DNA of 64,000 nt from Pterois miles (lineage: Eukaryota; Chordata; Actinopteri; Perciformes; Scorpaenidae): positions 310,001 through 374,000 of the forward strand of contig CAMQGK010000246.1 in assembly GCA_947000775.1 (NCBI GenBank), in the 5' to 3' direction. Every line of letters starts with the position of its first letter. Positions within the stretch are counted from its first letter, which is position 1. Under the pieces are notes generated by a model. It was given only the letters and a program-made list of their open reading frames with translations. It did no database searches and was not told the DNA's origin. The position numbers were made by a program, and so were the translations under genes. This document shows positions 1-44,425 of the stretch, piece after piece.

Positions 1-235
1 GGCAGAAACTGCTTGTGTCACGGAAGCACAGCGATTAGGTTACGTAGAAGCGACACATGTATTTTGCGATGACCCCGATCTGCTAGTGTGAAGGGAAACG
101 GGAGCGTATCCGGAGGAAAAAGGGGGATTAAAGAGCTGTTTTTTCCTCCAGAAAAAAAAACGTCCGAGTTGTGTCTCCGGCAAGGCAGCGAAACGGCGAC
201 TGCGGGTCGACACCGTTGGAATTAACCGGAGAGGG
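1..235 (+). promoter_or_regulatory. mapk8: putative mapk8 promoter region and non-coding first exon
   Basis: GC-richer sequence with several CpGs, unlike the AT-rich intron that follows. A good splice donor (GAGGG|GTGAGC) sits at 236. The first coding exon at 8555 begins with a 3' splice site and 59 nt of untranslated sequence, so an upstream non-coding exon must exist, and this is the best candidate seen. The transcription start is not visible and may lie left of the window. Confidence 0.4.
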
Positions 236-3159
236 GTGAGCTCGACATATTATTTCTTCATATGAGATATGTTTGAATTGTTATTGTCAACAGTTGAGGG
301 GCGAGAGCAGACGGCTCACACACGTTACTGTAAATAGGTGTTTCTACATTACACACGGTGGCCACCACAGCAGGCAGGACAGGTCTGGCCTAGCTAACTG
401 GTAAAAGGCAACCAGACTGAGCGGCTACGCTGGGAAACACACCAGTGTAACGCTAACCTACCAGTGGCACTGCTACACACACACATTAGCACAGCTAACA
501 CGCTGTAAACTGTGAACCGGGCGGTGTTACAAGACGTGTAACTAGTGAAAGGTTCAACTAAAACGCCGTGACCTCCAGTCTGTGGTCACCTAAAGACGAA
601 AACATCCTTCGTGTAAACAGAAATCACTTATCGACGCCTTTGAATACACCCTGTTTTAAGCTAACGACAGTTGGCTAATATTTACTGCTCTTACATGCTC
701 TCATACATGTTTATAGTCGCGTGGAAGGTGGACAAACTCGATATCTGCACTGTAAACTCAGCATAGGTGGGTTTACACTAGTTAGTATACTGAAGCAGTA
801 TCTGTTTTAATTCAATAACAACACTGTGCAGATGGGATATTAGTGTCTGGCTACATGCAAGGCTGCAGTCCGTCTGTTTATGTGGTTTTTATGTGATGTT
901 AATAGACACACTGACCTGCAAATTGAAAGGTAAGTAATATTTATTTTTTGCAATTGCACAGTGGAACAGTTTGGTTTATCTTTGTTAAAGCGATCAAATA
1001 GTAAACAAGCATCATCATCTGTCCTAACAGTGAAGTAAGATAGCTTATCAAGCCAAGGGATCAAATGTGGAGATTATCAGTGATATTATAGAGTTGATCT
1101 GGGTTATTAGGATTGTCTGGTCAAAGGTAGGTTTGGTTGAGATAGTCACAGGTTGCAGCTAGCGTGTCTGGTGTGTGCATCTCAGTTATACTATCTACCG
1201 AGCGTGTTCCTGTAGTCACATTTGGGTGATGCAGCTCCCAGACTGCACTGCACATTGCTAGGGAGGTTTTCTAAACAACCTGCCAAGGGAAGAGCAGCGG
1301 TCAGCCAAAAAGCACCAAGAAATCTGATTCCTGCACCAAAAGGGAGAGGTAGCAGGAAAGGTCCTGGCTAACACATGACGAGGACACGTTCATATCTGGA
1401 GGCCCCGTTGATGGCTCGATACCACTTTTACCGGTACCACAACCTTGAGTATCTGCTGATAGGGATACCAATCCAGTACTGTCTTTTTCCCCTCTTTCAA
1501 TCAACAAAGTAAATTAAATAACTTTAGTTACTTAAAGTTTCAGGTTATCAATACAAAATTGAATGAACTAATAAATGGTGATGTGTTATCATAGATTAAA
1601 CAGTCCAGCAGTATATAAAGTCATTAAAATGAGCTCCACATTTATCAGCTGCAACATTAAAGTGAACACTTTAATACATCAATAATTATAATACAATATA
1701 TAGTATTCTGCATAATGAGTACTTAACGTATATGTTGATGCTAATACTTATGTACTTTTACTTGAGTGGCCTAATATTTTGAATGCACGACCTTTACTTG
1801 TAGTTAGTATTTTATCGTATTACTACTTTAACGCAAGTAGAGATCTGCGTTTTTCTTCCATCTCTGTGTGTTGATATTAGTTTAATGAGATATTAAAAGG
1901 GTTTCTTTTCGCTCACGTGCACACAATTTTCAGATAGTTAATGCAGTTTATTGTGTGCGCTCTCCATCATCTACTTCTGTCAGTCTGTCTTTCTCTCCCC
2001 AAAGTGCGTTTATGAGTTTTCACCTCCAGTAAAATAGTCGTTTACTATTTTAGTTCCTTTTGGAGCGATGCCGTAACGTAATGCAACGTGAGGTTTGTAA
2101 AATAGAATAAAACAGCAGCTAAAATCATGAAGAAGACAAAACGCTCTGCCATATCTCCTCTCCCCACTGTAAGTCACTCAATATTGTCAGTCTGTTCTTT
2201 AACGAACACTGTCACGCGTTCACACATATTACATGTTCTGTCAGGGCTGCACTTTAGCCCCGGAAAAATTACCTGGAAATGCTGACTTATAAGAGTGTAT
2301 GTGATGGACTGAGTCCCGTTACAGACATAAATATATAAGAGCGTATATGATGGGAATGGATGGGATTATACTTTTTACTCCCTCTAAGATCTCATTCAGT
2401 GATTTTAGCCAGTATCGGACCGATACTGATAGTGAGTATCGGATCGGCGCATCCTTCATTTTGGGTCTATTGTGAAATTTTTTCTTCACAGTGTTAAACA
2501 TATCAGGGTTGGCCATTCATTCCTTTGTTCCTCCATGTTAAAGCTGAATGTACTGTGTGAGCAACTCTGTTAACAGGTCAGCTTCTAGTACTCGCCATAA
2601 TTTGCAAGGTGTAGTCAGTATTTGATAAAAAGACAAGCCACGCTGTGTCATGTGCAGGTTGTCCCGATCTAACCTGTTTGCAGGGACCGGCCCTGACAAA
2701 ATAAAACGGCTGCATGCTGCCACAGATAAGTCATGGATCACCACTCGCTCATGTCTTTCCCACCTTTGGATCATGTTCAAATCCTTTTTTGCAAGATGTG
2801 ATGTTTCATTAGTCATTTTTTATCCTTGTGCAAATATGTTTTGAGCTCGCACCTCACGTAGCTGTTCAAATACGCTAAGGCTTGCTTGTTTGTTTCAATT
2901 GATTATGTACGTTATGCATGATGACATCTGTGTGGCTGGGTAATATGGCAAATGGCACTTTTTTGTTTTCGTAGCAGTCCATATTGATGTACTTTACATC
3001 ACATTTACTTCACTCACTATTCCTGCTGTTCAAGATCCCCTTGAGCTTAAAATTCAGATTCAAATCCCCAAATATCACCAAGAATTATCTGAGCTGCAAA
3101 CTGAAAATCTATTTGGATTAATAAATCATACAAAAATAAAAAAAAATCTCCAATCATGT

Positions 3160-3557
3160 AGGGATGTCATGAGAACGATACTTCGGCACCAACGTGACGC
3201 TACTCTTTTTCTGCAGTACCCTGATGGGAATAGAGAACCACAGTTATCTGCTTTCTTGGCTGTCCTGCCGCCGTGGTTATTCATTCCTCTGTATTGATGC
3301 TTTCTGACAGTTACACATGCACAATAGACGCTATATGCACGCTGTATCATGTTTCAGTTTGACTGGGAAGGGAGACACGGCAGAGAGAAAAAACAAAGCG
3401 TTAACGGAGGTGTCATTGAGTTATATTATGAGACGTTCACGGTCTGCTCAGCAAAATGACAACTGGGCGAAGGTGAATTATAACGTTCTTGTGATGTGTC
3501 TTGGAAATACACTGGTATTGGTATCGACTACTACATCTCTGGTATCATGACATCCTT
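3160..3557. mobile_element. MITE with inverted ends (GGGATGTCATGA type)
   Basis: The left end reads tagggatgtcatgagaacga. The right end, reverse-complemented, reads taaggatgtcatgatacc. The two form terminal inverted repeats around a non-coding core. Non-autonomous DNA transposon, hAT-like by general look only. Confidence 0.45.
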
Positions 3558-4119
3558 ACAATCATGTCAGCATAAATATGAAAATAATAAATATATACAT
3601 ACAGCACATATGTTATGTAGCGGCACCATGTCTTTTGCCATCAAAAAGGCAACAGCATGTGTGAGGTGTTTATTAAGGGGGTGGAAGGCACATAGTAACG
3701 TTACTGTTTGTTATGGGGGTGTTTCTCTGCACGCTCCAGTGGACGGGTCTATATGCTGGTGTTTTAGGGCGTGCACTTGTACTCTGCTTTGCTTTATTTG
3801 ATGAAACTTTGTTTGGGCTGTCTCATCCACTATATGGTCAAATGGGGCCTTAAAGGTGCTCTATAGGATACTCAGAACGTTAATATAGCAGCAAACAATT
3901 TACAATGTAAAGATATGTAAGGGGTAATGTACAGCTAGCAGGTCATTGTTGTGAAATGAATCCAGACAGGGACATCCAAACATTCAGATTTTGGACAAAG
4001 TATGTATGTTTCTGCATCAAAATGCTACGTGACCTGATTTAGGTTTCTGCATGATGACGCTGCTACATGTACAGTATGTAAACATCCTTATATTCAGTGT
4101 ATTAACATTACCTACAGTA

Positions 4120-4440
4120 ACTTAGACGACGGCTGGAGAAACAGACAGGAGCACTGGCACAGAGACTAAGTGCTGTACTGCTGTGGACATCATGCTAGTT
4201 CAGATCCGAAAGTCGCACATTAACAAACGAACTAACCGATGGAGACGTGGAACAGCAACTCCCATGTTCTGCGATGTAAAAGGGTGAAATGTGAATGTGG
4301 TCTGGTGGCTTTGAAGACAGTGATAGTGATAATGGCTTCACTTCCTTGTCGGAAAGGGCTGCCTGACTCTGAGGTAAAGTGGTGAAAAGCTGTTTCAGAT
4401 GGGCTGACTGTTGTACCTCTTTCTTCAAAGCCACCAGATG
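4120..4440. mobile_element. truncated copy of the TTAA foldback MITE family
   Basis: Shares blocks such as tgtactgctgtggac, gttctgcgatgtaaaa and tctggtggctttg with the full-length copies at 15770-16585 and 59810-60319. Ends are eroded. Confidence 0.5.
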
Positions 4441-5479
4441 ACATTCACAAAAGCAGTTAATGATAAGCTTTGGTTAGCTTATTTTTTGTAACCTACGTCA
4501 CTGCTTTTTGCAATGGCTGAGTGGGCATTTTTATTTGAAACCCCGCCGAAACAGAACGCAGATGAACCTGCCTTTCCCTGAAATTGTCCCTCCAGAAAAT
4601 TGGAAGAAAAATGTGGTACAGTGTCTTTACTGGTACCAATGTTTGGCACAGAATGGGCTCTTATCATCAGCCATTACTTTGGCTGAATGCAGCAGTTTTA
4701 AGATAAAATCTAACTCCTCCAGTTTGCTGGTGGCCTGGACTCAATCTTGGCCGTGCAGATAACTCAAACCCTGTTGATACATGCAAGAAGCTGGACAGTT
4801 ACTGTATTCAGAGGGAACAAGGGCAGACCTCTGATAGCCGATGAGGGACAGATGGACTCCCAGGAGAGACAGCGTGATGGACAGCTTTGAGGGAGATACC
4901 AGTGTAAATCTGGACAGGATTGCCAAGAGGAATGTGTGTTCGCCTCTCCAAAAGCCATATCTGACGCTACTTGACACAGTTTTTTCTGCGTGGTTGTCGG
5001 AAACATTATTTACAAAGGAGGGCAACAACTACGTCGGCTGTGAATGATGGGAAATCTGTGATAAAGCTGCAACTTTGATGTCAATATTATACTGATAAGG
5101 ATTATCAATAGCTCTGAATGACCCCTGAAGGTGTCAGATAGATAGATTAAATGTAGACGTGGGCCTGTGTAGTGTTTTGTTCTATCTAAACATGCAGAAC
5201 ACACTCCATGACTTGCTTTCGCTCATTCATTGTGTATTTGCGTGCAGCCCTGGCTGTACAACACGCCTCCTAACAGTTGAATTGGGCTGACAGCCTGACA
5301 CACGCTGTCATCCCTGTTTCGACAAACAGCCGCAGATCCTCCGGTCTCACAGTCACCCCGATATGTGATGTTCTGTCTCCAAATAGGAGAAAATCATGTC
5401 ACAGTGCTCGCTGAAGCCCAACATTTGCTCAGACATATTCTGCAGTGTTTAAATAGACCTGGTAGGACGCAACACAAGT

Positions 5480-5584
<105 letters not shown>

Positions 5585-6204
5585 GATGCAGCTTATATTT
5601 GATTTACCCACTGACATTTATTTTCTGTAAAGCCTTATAGAAGTTGCTTACATATTATTTCTGGTCCCTTTGCTGCCAGATACTTCTGGCAAATGGTGTT
5701 GACATTTTTGCTGCTGGGTGGATCAGTCTAAAGATTTGATGTTATGCAACATCAGGCTGAATAATGTGGAAATATAGGGACATGAGAACACTTTATATCA
5801 AGGTTATTATAGCGGTCATGATCCTGCAAATAAATTCTTGCAGCCTTGCTACAGTTGGGAAATATACACAAAGAGGTTTTGCTTTGTTTGATCTAAGTTA
5901 TGCCAAAAAAGCCATTGTTTCATTAATAGACTGTATATATAGATAGACGATGAGATTCAAGTCAAATAATTAAAACCAAACTTATCAGAAAAATGATCAC
6001 ATAAGAAGTACCTAAATTTATTTGACATATACTTTGACTTTTTAGTTTTTTTTTTCCCATTTGCTAACATGAAGGGGGCGGGATTTATGACTCACACTCA
6101 CACAGCCAGCCACCAGAGGGTGATCCAGATGTTTGGATTTCAGTTTTGGGCAGCTGTCATGTCGTCCATCTTTATGTTTATATGAGCACAACAGACAACT
6201 GAGT

Positions 6205-6535
6205 TCACCGTCAGGAGAGTTACTGTAGCAGCCACGGTGCTGCTTTCACTGTCTCCAGTTCACTGTCGGAGAGTTACTGTAGCAGCCACGGTGCTGCGTT
6301 CACTGTCTCCAGTTCACCTTAAGGAGAGTTACTGTAGCAGCCACGGTGCTGCGTTCACTGTCTCCAGTTCACATTCAGGAGAGTTACTGTAGCAGCCACA
6401 GTGCTGCGTTCACTGTCTGCAGTTCACCTTCAGGAGAGGTACTGTTGCAGCCACGGTGCTGCGTTCACTGTCTCCATTTCACCGTCAGGAGAGTTACTGT
6501 AGCAGCCACGGTGCTGCGTGTTGTGTCGCAGACAT
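6205..6535 (+). repeat. tandem repeat, 6 copies of a 55-bp unit
   Basis: GGAGAGTTACTGTAGCAGCC recurs at 6214, 6268, 6323, 6378, 6433 (variant) and 6488. Spacing is 54-55 bp with few substitutions. Confidence 0.95.
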
Positions 6536-7146
6536 GCAGCCACTTTCCTGGTAAAAGTCTCGACCACACTTTTAGTTTAGTTTAGCAGGTTGTCAGCTGT
6601 GTGTCTGCCCGGATTAACGATAGCGACCGTCTGATAAACAGCATGTGTTTGCTGGGAGCTTTGTGCCCGCTGTAGCGTAACTTCAGCAAGTTTCCGGCAG
6701 ACTGTGTGTGTGTGGTGGCGATGAGTGTAGGTTTGTTGGTGGCGTTATAGCTGTGAACGTAGCTGTATTAGACTGTGTGTGCAGTTTATTTGTCGGTGAA
6801 TAAATGCTACGAGGCTACAAACTACAACTCCTCTGCTGGAAGTCCACAGCCAACTTCCTGTATCTGTGCGGGCTCCCTCTTAAGGTGAACTCTTAAGGTG
6901 GACCAGCTTTTCTCCTTAAAGTGACGAGCCGCTACTCTGCGTTTTTTTTCTCTGCTTTTTATTTAATTATTAATATGTCTTGCCTAACTGATAGCATTAA
7001 ATAGGTTATCAGTTAAACGTTAATCATGAACATCCCGATTATTGACTTATTGTACGATATTTCGACCTGATCTCAGTCATTTTTGTTGACCTGATGTCAC
7101 CCGTTGTGTTTATGTTTGTTCACATAAGAATGACACCATCTCAGAT

Positions 7147-7303
7147 AAATTGGAACAAAAAAAAAAAGGAGGGGTTTCCTAATTATTATAAGGAGGGAAA
7201 AATTTTTTGAAAAAATTTTATTATTTTTTTTTTTTGGGGGGTTTTTTTTTTTTTATTTTTTTTTTATTTAGGAATTATAAAATATTTTTTTAAATTCCAC
7301 TAA

Positions 7304-7358
<55 letters not shown>

Positions 7359-7535
7359 TTTTAAAGGGTATTTTATAATAATATTATAATATAATAATAT
7401 AAAGGGAAAAAAAAATTATAAAAAAAAAAAAAAAATTATAAATTTTTTTGGGAGAAATGAAAAAAAAAAGAGGAATGGGAAAAGAGGGGGGGGGGGGGAG
7501 GTGGGGGGGGGAAGAGGCGGGGGGGGGGGGGTTAG
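7147..7535 (+). other. homopolymer-rich low-complexity block, probable assembly error
   Basis: Consists almost only of long runs of A, T and G (for example a run of more than 40 A at 7305-7354 and G runs at 7485-7530). It has no unit structure and differs sharply from both flanks. Confidence 0.7.
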
Positions 7536-8613
7536 GGTATTTTTGTTTGATTGAGTTTATTTAGTAAAGTTTGGATTCTGTGGAAGTGTCACATTCATTA
7601 TTTATGTTTCTGTACCTGCAAGAATATGAACGTTTGCTCGAGTATGCCATTTTTCCTGAACATTCGTCAGTATGTCTCTTGCTGTAAGATAAAATAACTG
7701 AGTTCAGGCTCTTTTGTGAACCTTTTATTTGCTCCTCTACGTCTTGCACAGCTTGGCTCAGCTGCAGACTGTTGACAAGGTTGCTGGATGAAGACAGAAG
7801 ATGATGTTATGTCTGAGTCAAGAAGAAAGGAGGAGTGGAGAGGATTTAAGATGAGAAGGAGAAGCAGAAAGGATAAACACAAGTAGAGGAGGAGGCACCC
7901 AGCTGGATTTGAGTTCAACAGAAAGATCACTTTTCTGGTGTAGAGAAGAGAAAGCTTAAATGGAGGAAAAGAGGAAGAACCATGTACCCAAGAGTAGGAA
8001 GATGAAGAGAAGGAAAAGCTCATAGGCTAACGAGTACTGAAAGGACGGAGGGGTGGGTTAGCAGCAGTCAGAGAAATCCAGAGGTCGTGGGTCACGGTCC
8101 GTGGAACGTACAGCTATCATCACAACGCTGACCTCCTCAGCACAATGCTCCAAATTCCTCTAATGATTGGTCGTCTTCAGACGCAGCATGAAACCCAGCT
8201 TCCTGCTTCCTCTGTCGCTCTCTGCCTCCATCATCACTCCGCTACCCAGAGCCTTTGGGTTATACAGTGTATAGTGGTCATTATAACTAATGAAGCGACA
8301 GTAACGTGACATTTATACTGAACCACTGCACATGTGATGCATATCTGCATCAGTGGGGTTGATCACTGCTATAGAGTTGACATTATTTAAAGAAATCGTT
8401 GAAATAAGGGTGTTCAACATTAATTACATAATGCGCATGCACATAATATGCATTTTAGTTCAGTGTGGATGTTTCGGCCGCTAGAAAGGAAAGTGAAGGT
8501 TGAAAAGTGGTTAAAAAAAAAATGACAATGTCTCTTTGTCTTTACACACTGCAGGTCTTGAGAGGAGAGCTCCACTTGGATGCCCAGCCATAGCGTTTGT
8601 CCAAGGCTTCACC

Positions 8614-39223
<30,610 letters not shown>

Positions 39224-42200
39224 GCAGCAGCACCACCAGCACCACACCTCCACGTCCTCCTCCACCTCCGCCAACGACGTCTCCTCCACATGTCCACTGA
39301 CCCGACCCTGACCGCCACCGCCAGCAGCCTGGAGACGGACAGCGCCGCCGCTGCCGTCGCCGCCGCTGCTGCTGCTACAGCCGCTGGCCCGCTGGGCTGC
39401 TGCTACAGCCACCGCAGCTTCCTGGGCTGCTGCAGATGACTATCATCTACACCCCTTACTGGTCCTGGGCTGGGCCTCACCCACCCGGTCACATCCAAGA
39501 CCACTTGCCCTACACTGGCTCCTGGCCCCGCCCCCTGCATTTACCCCCCACCTCCTCTCTGTGCTTGTCTTCAGTAGTGTAGCGATTAGCCAGCTAGCTG
39601 TTTGAGAAATATTCAGATTTCTGAAAGGACAGATGATCTTTTTCTCTTTTTTTATTACACTTATAGTCTTTTTTTAAAATTAGGATTTCTTTTCCTTCGA
39701 GTCCTAGCTGTAATTTATTGTGGCATTTCTTAATTTTTCAGAAACCTAAGATGATGATAAGAGAATTTTTATGATTTCACTACGTTCCGGTTTGTATTAA
39801 CCGACGGTGAGAATTGAAAGAAATATCTGTACAATGTTTTAATGTGATCTATTTTTCTGTTGGAAGTCATTTGTTTCACTTGTAAGCTACTGCTTTTACA
39901 ACTTGCCATATAAATGTAGATTGAGTTTGTACAGATTTTATGGTAGATGTAGTTTTATCTTCGATACAAGTTTGCAGTGAGCCGTTGAAACATAATTGAC
40001 AAATGTATGTCTTAGTACTCCCCTTATCGGTTTTATCTCATGTAATATGGATATCGTTTTAAGTGCATATGACATATCCATTGATTTGAACAGAGATCAT
40101 TTAGATTTACTTGTAAAAAAAAAAAAAAGTTTTTCTCTTGTGAGTCACTACTACTTCCTACATTGTAAAGTTTAAGGAAAGCTTTATAATTTACTTCCTG
40201 TTCAGACATAATAGGATTTCAAAAATGATTTTCACTAAGCTACGAGATGGATAATGGCACAGTTGGATAACTTTTTGGTGACCGTCTTCTGTATTTTAAG
40301 TGCTTTAAAGTACCTCTTCTTGTGTGCAACAGGCTGTTTATGGAACTGGCGTGGCTTCGGAGGACTGGATGCACGGAGCGCTTTCACGTTCTCCGCCGGC
40401 TCGCTTTGACAGCAAGGTATTGCTAACAGTTCAGAATGTTTTTTTTTTTTTTTTTTCGTCGTGCTTTGGGAGGTTTATCAAGACGTAGACGGGTTGTGTG
40501 AGGTTGTAAAATAAACGGTGACGGTGTAAGTAGAATGTGCTTCAGTCAAGTAGGGAATTGTGATATTGAGAACGCATGCGAACGTGTCGGTATTGGGTGT
40601 ATTGGAGAGGATAGCGAATCTGCAGCCGGGTGGAGCAGTGTGAAAACGTCCTGCTACCAGATCCTGTTATTGGTAATGCACTTTGGTAAATTTGGAAATT
40701 TGAGTGATTCTAAAAGTTGGCGTTGCGTACCAGACTTGCCTGCAATTTACAAACAAAAAAAGAACCTAAAAGTTAGCAGCACAAACAACCTGAGTCAAAA
40801 GAAACAAATTATTCTCACGGTATGCAATAATAGTGCCCTTTTTTTATGTTTCTCTGGTTTAGCGTTGAAAGGAAAAGTGCCTGTTTGTCATTCATTCCTG
40901 AGTATGTGGGAGGAGGTGTATTCATTACATGTAGGTTTTTATGGCGTCTGGTTAACAACAGTGGTTTCCATATCAAACCAGTAATGTATGATGGGGTTGT
41001 AGTTCTCACAAATGTATTGTATATTTTTCTACTTGTTTTGATTTTGACCCTTGAGTGGGAGACGGTGGTGTCTTGCAGGGTAAGAAGGTGATGGCGTATA
41101 CGTTGAGATGCTTGAGCAGCATGTGTTTGAGTCATTTCAGAAGAAAAGGCAGTTTTATCAAGGTCTTTCATCAAAGTAAAAAAAATAAAAAGAAGAAGTG
41201 TTTCTTTGCAGTGACAGCAACCGAAATATAGGTTAACATTTTTCTGGGCTTTTCTTTGAGTACTAATTTAATGTGATGATTGTAAGAGAAGAGTGAACGG
41301 GATGTTTTAAAATTCAACTACTGGATCAAACTAAACGAGGGAACTCTGCGTTATTGTCGGTGTTTTGTGATGGTTTCGGATGCTGTTTACCGTCGGGATG
41401 GCGGATCGATGATTTACCTACGAACACACATCTGAGAGGCGGAGCTACTCAAGTTTAAACAAGCCATATTAGCTGAAAGATATGTAGGCAAGTTGTGTAA
41501 CCGTTTCATGAATATTATGGTTACAAATGAATGAAACAAAGGAGTCCATGCTATTTTCATTTTAAGCTGTTTACTGTTGAGGTTTCATGCAGCTTTTCTG
41601 CCTGCTTGAAATGTTTGCATAACTAAACCTGCTATCTTCCAGAAGCAGAGTTGGGATGTATCGTACTGTCATGGATCATGAGGTGTTGTGGATGTTGGAG
41701 TAGACGTCCCTGTACTAGGATTGTCGTGTAACGCAGCACTGCGTCTAGAACCCGGTCTTTGATAAGGCTGTTTTGCTCAAAGCAAAGTTGCAAGAAAGAG
41801 TGTCTTTTGACTGTAGCATAATATGCTGTGTGCTCTGTGCTGTGCTCCACTTAAACAACTTGTTATTGTCTGCCAAATTTATAAGACTAAAAACAGGCGT
41901 AATCATTCAGTTAACATCCTGATTTCTCAAATGCTGGTGCACTATGGCGGCTTCTCTTTTTCAAGTCCTGGACTTGCACCAGCTATTCGTGTATGTTCAA
42001 CTAGCTAGTTTCCAGATTTATTTCATCGGGTTGCACCATTAAAGCTCGTCGTATCCAGTAAAATCAGTCAACTATGTAAAACGTTACTGTAGCATCACAA
42101 GCTGTAAAATAACTTTCCAAAATGACAGTTTTAGTATATATTGTAACGGCCAATCCTTTGTAAATGTGGGTATGACTGTTGTATTCATATATGCATACAT

Positions 42201-42389
42201 AGAGAAGTATGCGTGTTTCAGAATGAGTAATATGATTTCCATACATTTTAGTATTTTTTTGTAAATGTTTTGCATTTTAAAAACTTACCAGTTTATAAGT
42301 GTATGGTCTGAATATTGACCATATCACGTTACCTCTTCAATCTAAACGGGTAATAAATATATACATACAGTATGTACTGTATAAGCATT

Positions 42390-43130
42390 AACAGCAGTTA
42401 ATACATTAGCAAACAAACATTAGCTTCATCACTGAGCTACAAAACCGTTAACATTTTAAAAAATTAGCAGGCAAACGTTAGCTTTGTCGCTGAGCTACGT
42501 AACATTTAACATTTAAAAAATTAGCAGGCAAACGTTTGCTTTGTCGCTGAGCTACGTAACATTTAACATTTAAAAAATTAGCAGGCAAACGTTTGCTTTG
42601 TCGCTGAGCTACGTAACATTTAACATTTAAAAATTAGCAGGCAAACGTTTGCTTTGTCGCTGAGCCATGTAACATTTAACATTTACAAAATTAGCAGGCA
42701 AACGTTTGCTTTGTTGCTGAGCTACGTAACATTTAACATTTAAAAAATTAGCAGGCAAACGTTAGCTTTGTCGCTGAGCTACGTAACATTTGACATTTAA
42801 AAAATTAGCGAGCAAACTTTAGTTTTGTCACTGAGCTATGTAACGGTTAACATTTATTGTATCAGTAAGCAAAAGTTCGCTTCTTCACTGAGCTACTCAA
42901 CATTTAACATTTATATCAACAAACAAGTGTTAGCTTCATCACTGAGCTACGCAGCCGTTAACATTTATTTTTTCAGCAAACTAGCATCAGTTTTGTCGCC
43001 GCGCTACGCTTCCGTTAACATTTAATACATTAGCGGGCAAATGCTAATTTTCTCAGTTAGCCACACAACATTTCACCTTTAACATATTAGCAAGCTAACG
43101 TTAGCTCTGTGTAAGAACTAGTTTATGTGG
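42390..43130 (+). repeat. 57-bp tandem repeat in the putative mapk8 3' UTR
   Basis: Word GTCGCTGAGCTACGTAACAT recurs at 42486, 42543, 42600, 42656 and on, 56-57 bp apart. About 12-13 copies, the central ones nearly identical and the outer ones decayed. Confidence 0.93.
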
Positions 43131-44419
43131 TGCAACCCATTTTAATTTTGTGATCGGTAAATCTCCACTTTATAATGGCTTGCATTAATATTAGTTCGAG
43201 CTTACGAACAGCTGGTGCCACCGGCTCCTGCTCTCTTTTCGGTCACCAGAACTTGACAGGAAAGGTTTGGCTAGTAACGCGTAGTGGCAGCGACGGCAGA
43301 GACGGATGAGTACAGCGCAAAACTAAATTCAGTCAGTTATTGTAGATTTCAACAGCAACAAATTGTCCAGTAGTAGTTTGACAAACTGTGCGTAAAAACA
43401 AGGACTTAAACAGTGTCACATTTGTAAGAAGGCAGAGAGAAAAACAGTGGTATGAATCCATTTGTCATATTCATATCAGCTAAAATAATCAATCAGAAAC
43501 TTTGTTGTCTAAAGTGCTCTTAGTTTCCTCAGCCCAACATTAGGGGCTTTAATTGGAGTATTTTGTTATGTTTTCTTCTTAGGTTGTTGTTGCTTTTTTT
43601 ATATATATATATAGATATATAATTATCGCATCTCTCCCAACAATGTCATTGTGATTTAAGTCGGCTTTGATGAACTACCTCACGCTGAATTTCTGCCAGT
43701 TCTTGCATATACTTAGTCGCCTGCAGAATTAGCTATCGAAGACGTGTGAATAACAGATTCCATTATTTATTTATTTGAAAGTGTACTATTTGTCGGTTTC
43801 AACAGACTTCTAGTTTTGTACATTATGTATACTTCACCTAGAAGTAAGAGAATTGTTATATGTATTTTTTGTTCTTTTTTTGGGGGGTTTATTTTTATTT
43901 TTTTTTTTGTTTGTTTTTAAACTAAATGTGCAATACCTTCAGCAAACTGTGCTAGTAGTGTGTGATGGGCCTAGCCTTTGTTAGCTGTCTCCTGAAGGTA
44001 AAGAAAATGTTTGGTACTGTCAATCCATGTTTTCCTTTTTTATGAATAAGATCAATTTTTATTTCTGTGACTTGTTTATAGTCATGATGTTACGTAATCA
44101 GTCTTGCCCGCCAAACAAATCTGTCGGCCGAAGGCTCGACGCAGAGACGCGGCCGACAGGTTTCGGTTTGGAATGCGGTAAGGACAATAATGTTAATAAA
44201 CACAAAAAAGACGAGTAAATACCTACAAGAAATCATTATATGTATGGTGCTGGTTTGTAATGTTTGCTAGTGAATCCAGCCATGCAAGTAGTTTTAAGAA
44301 TTCCTGGATCTGCGCGTCCCAAAAACCGCAACCAACGAAGAAGTGCACTACTAGAATACATGCACTGGGATCTGATGATGCCACCTCTTTAAAAAACAAA
44401 ACAAAAAACATGTACTGCA

Positions 44420-44425
44420 AATAAA
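44420..44425 (+). terminator. mapk8: candidate mapk8 polyadenylation signal
   Basis: AATAAA followed by a T/GT-rich stretch (ttgatttatggttgtatg) within 30 bases. A second AATAAA lies at 44195. No gene on the + strand follows closely. Other AATAAA motifs further upstream could give shorter 3' UTRs. Confidence 0.45.
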
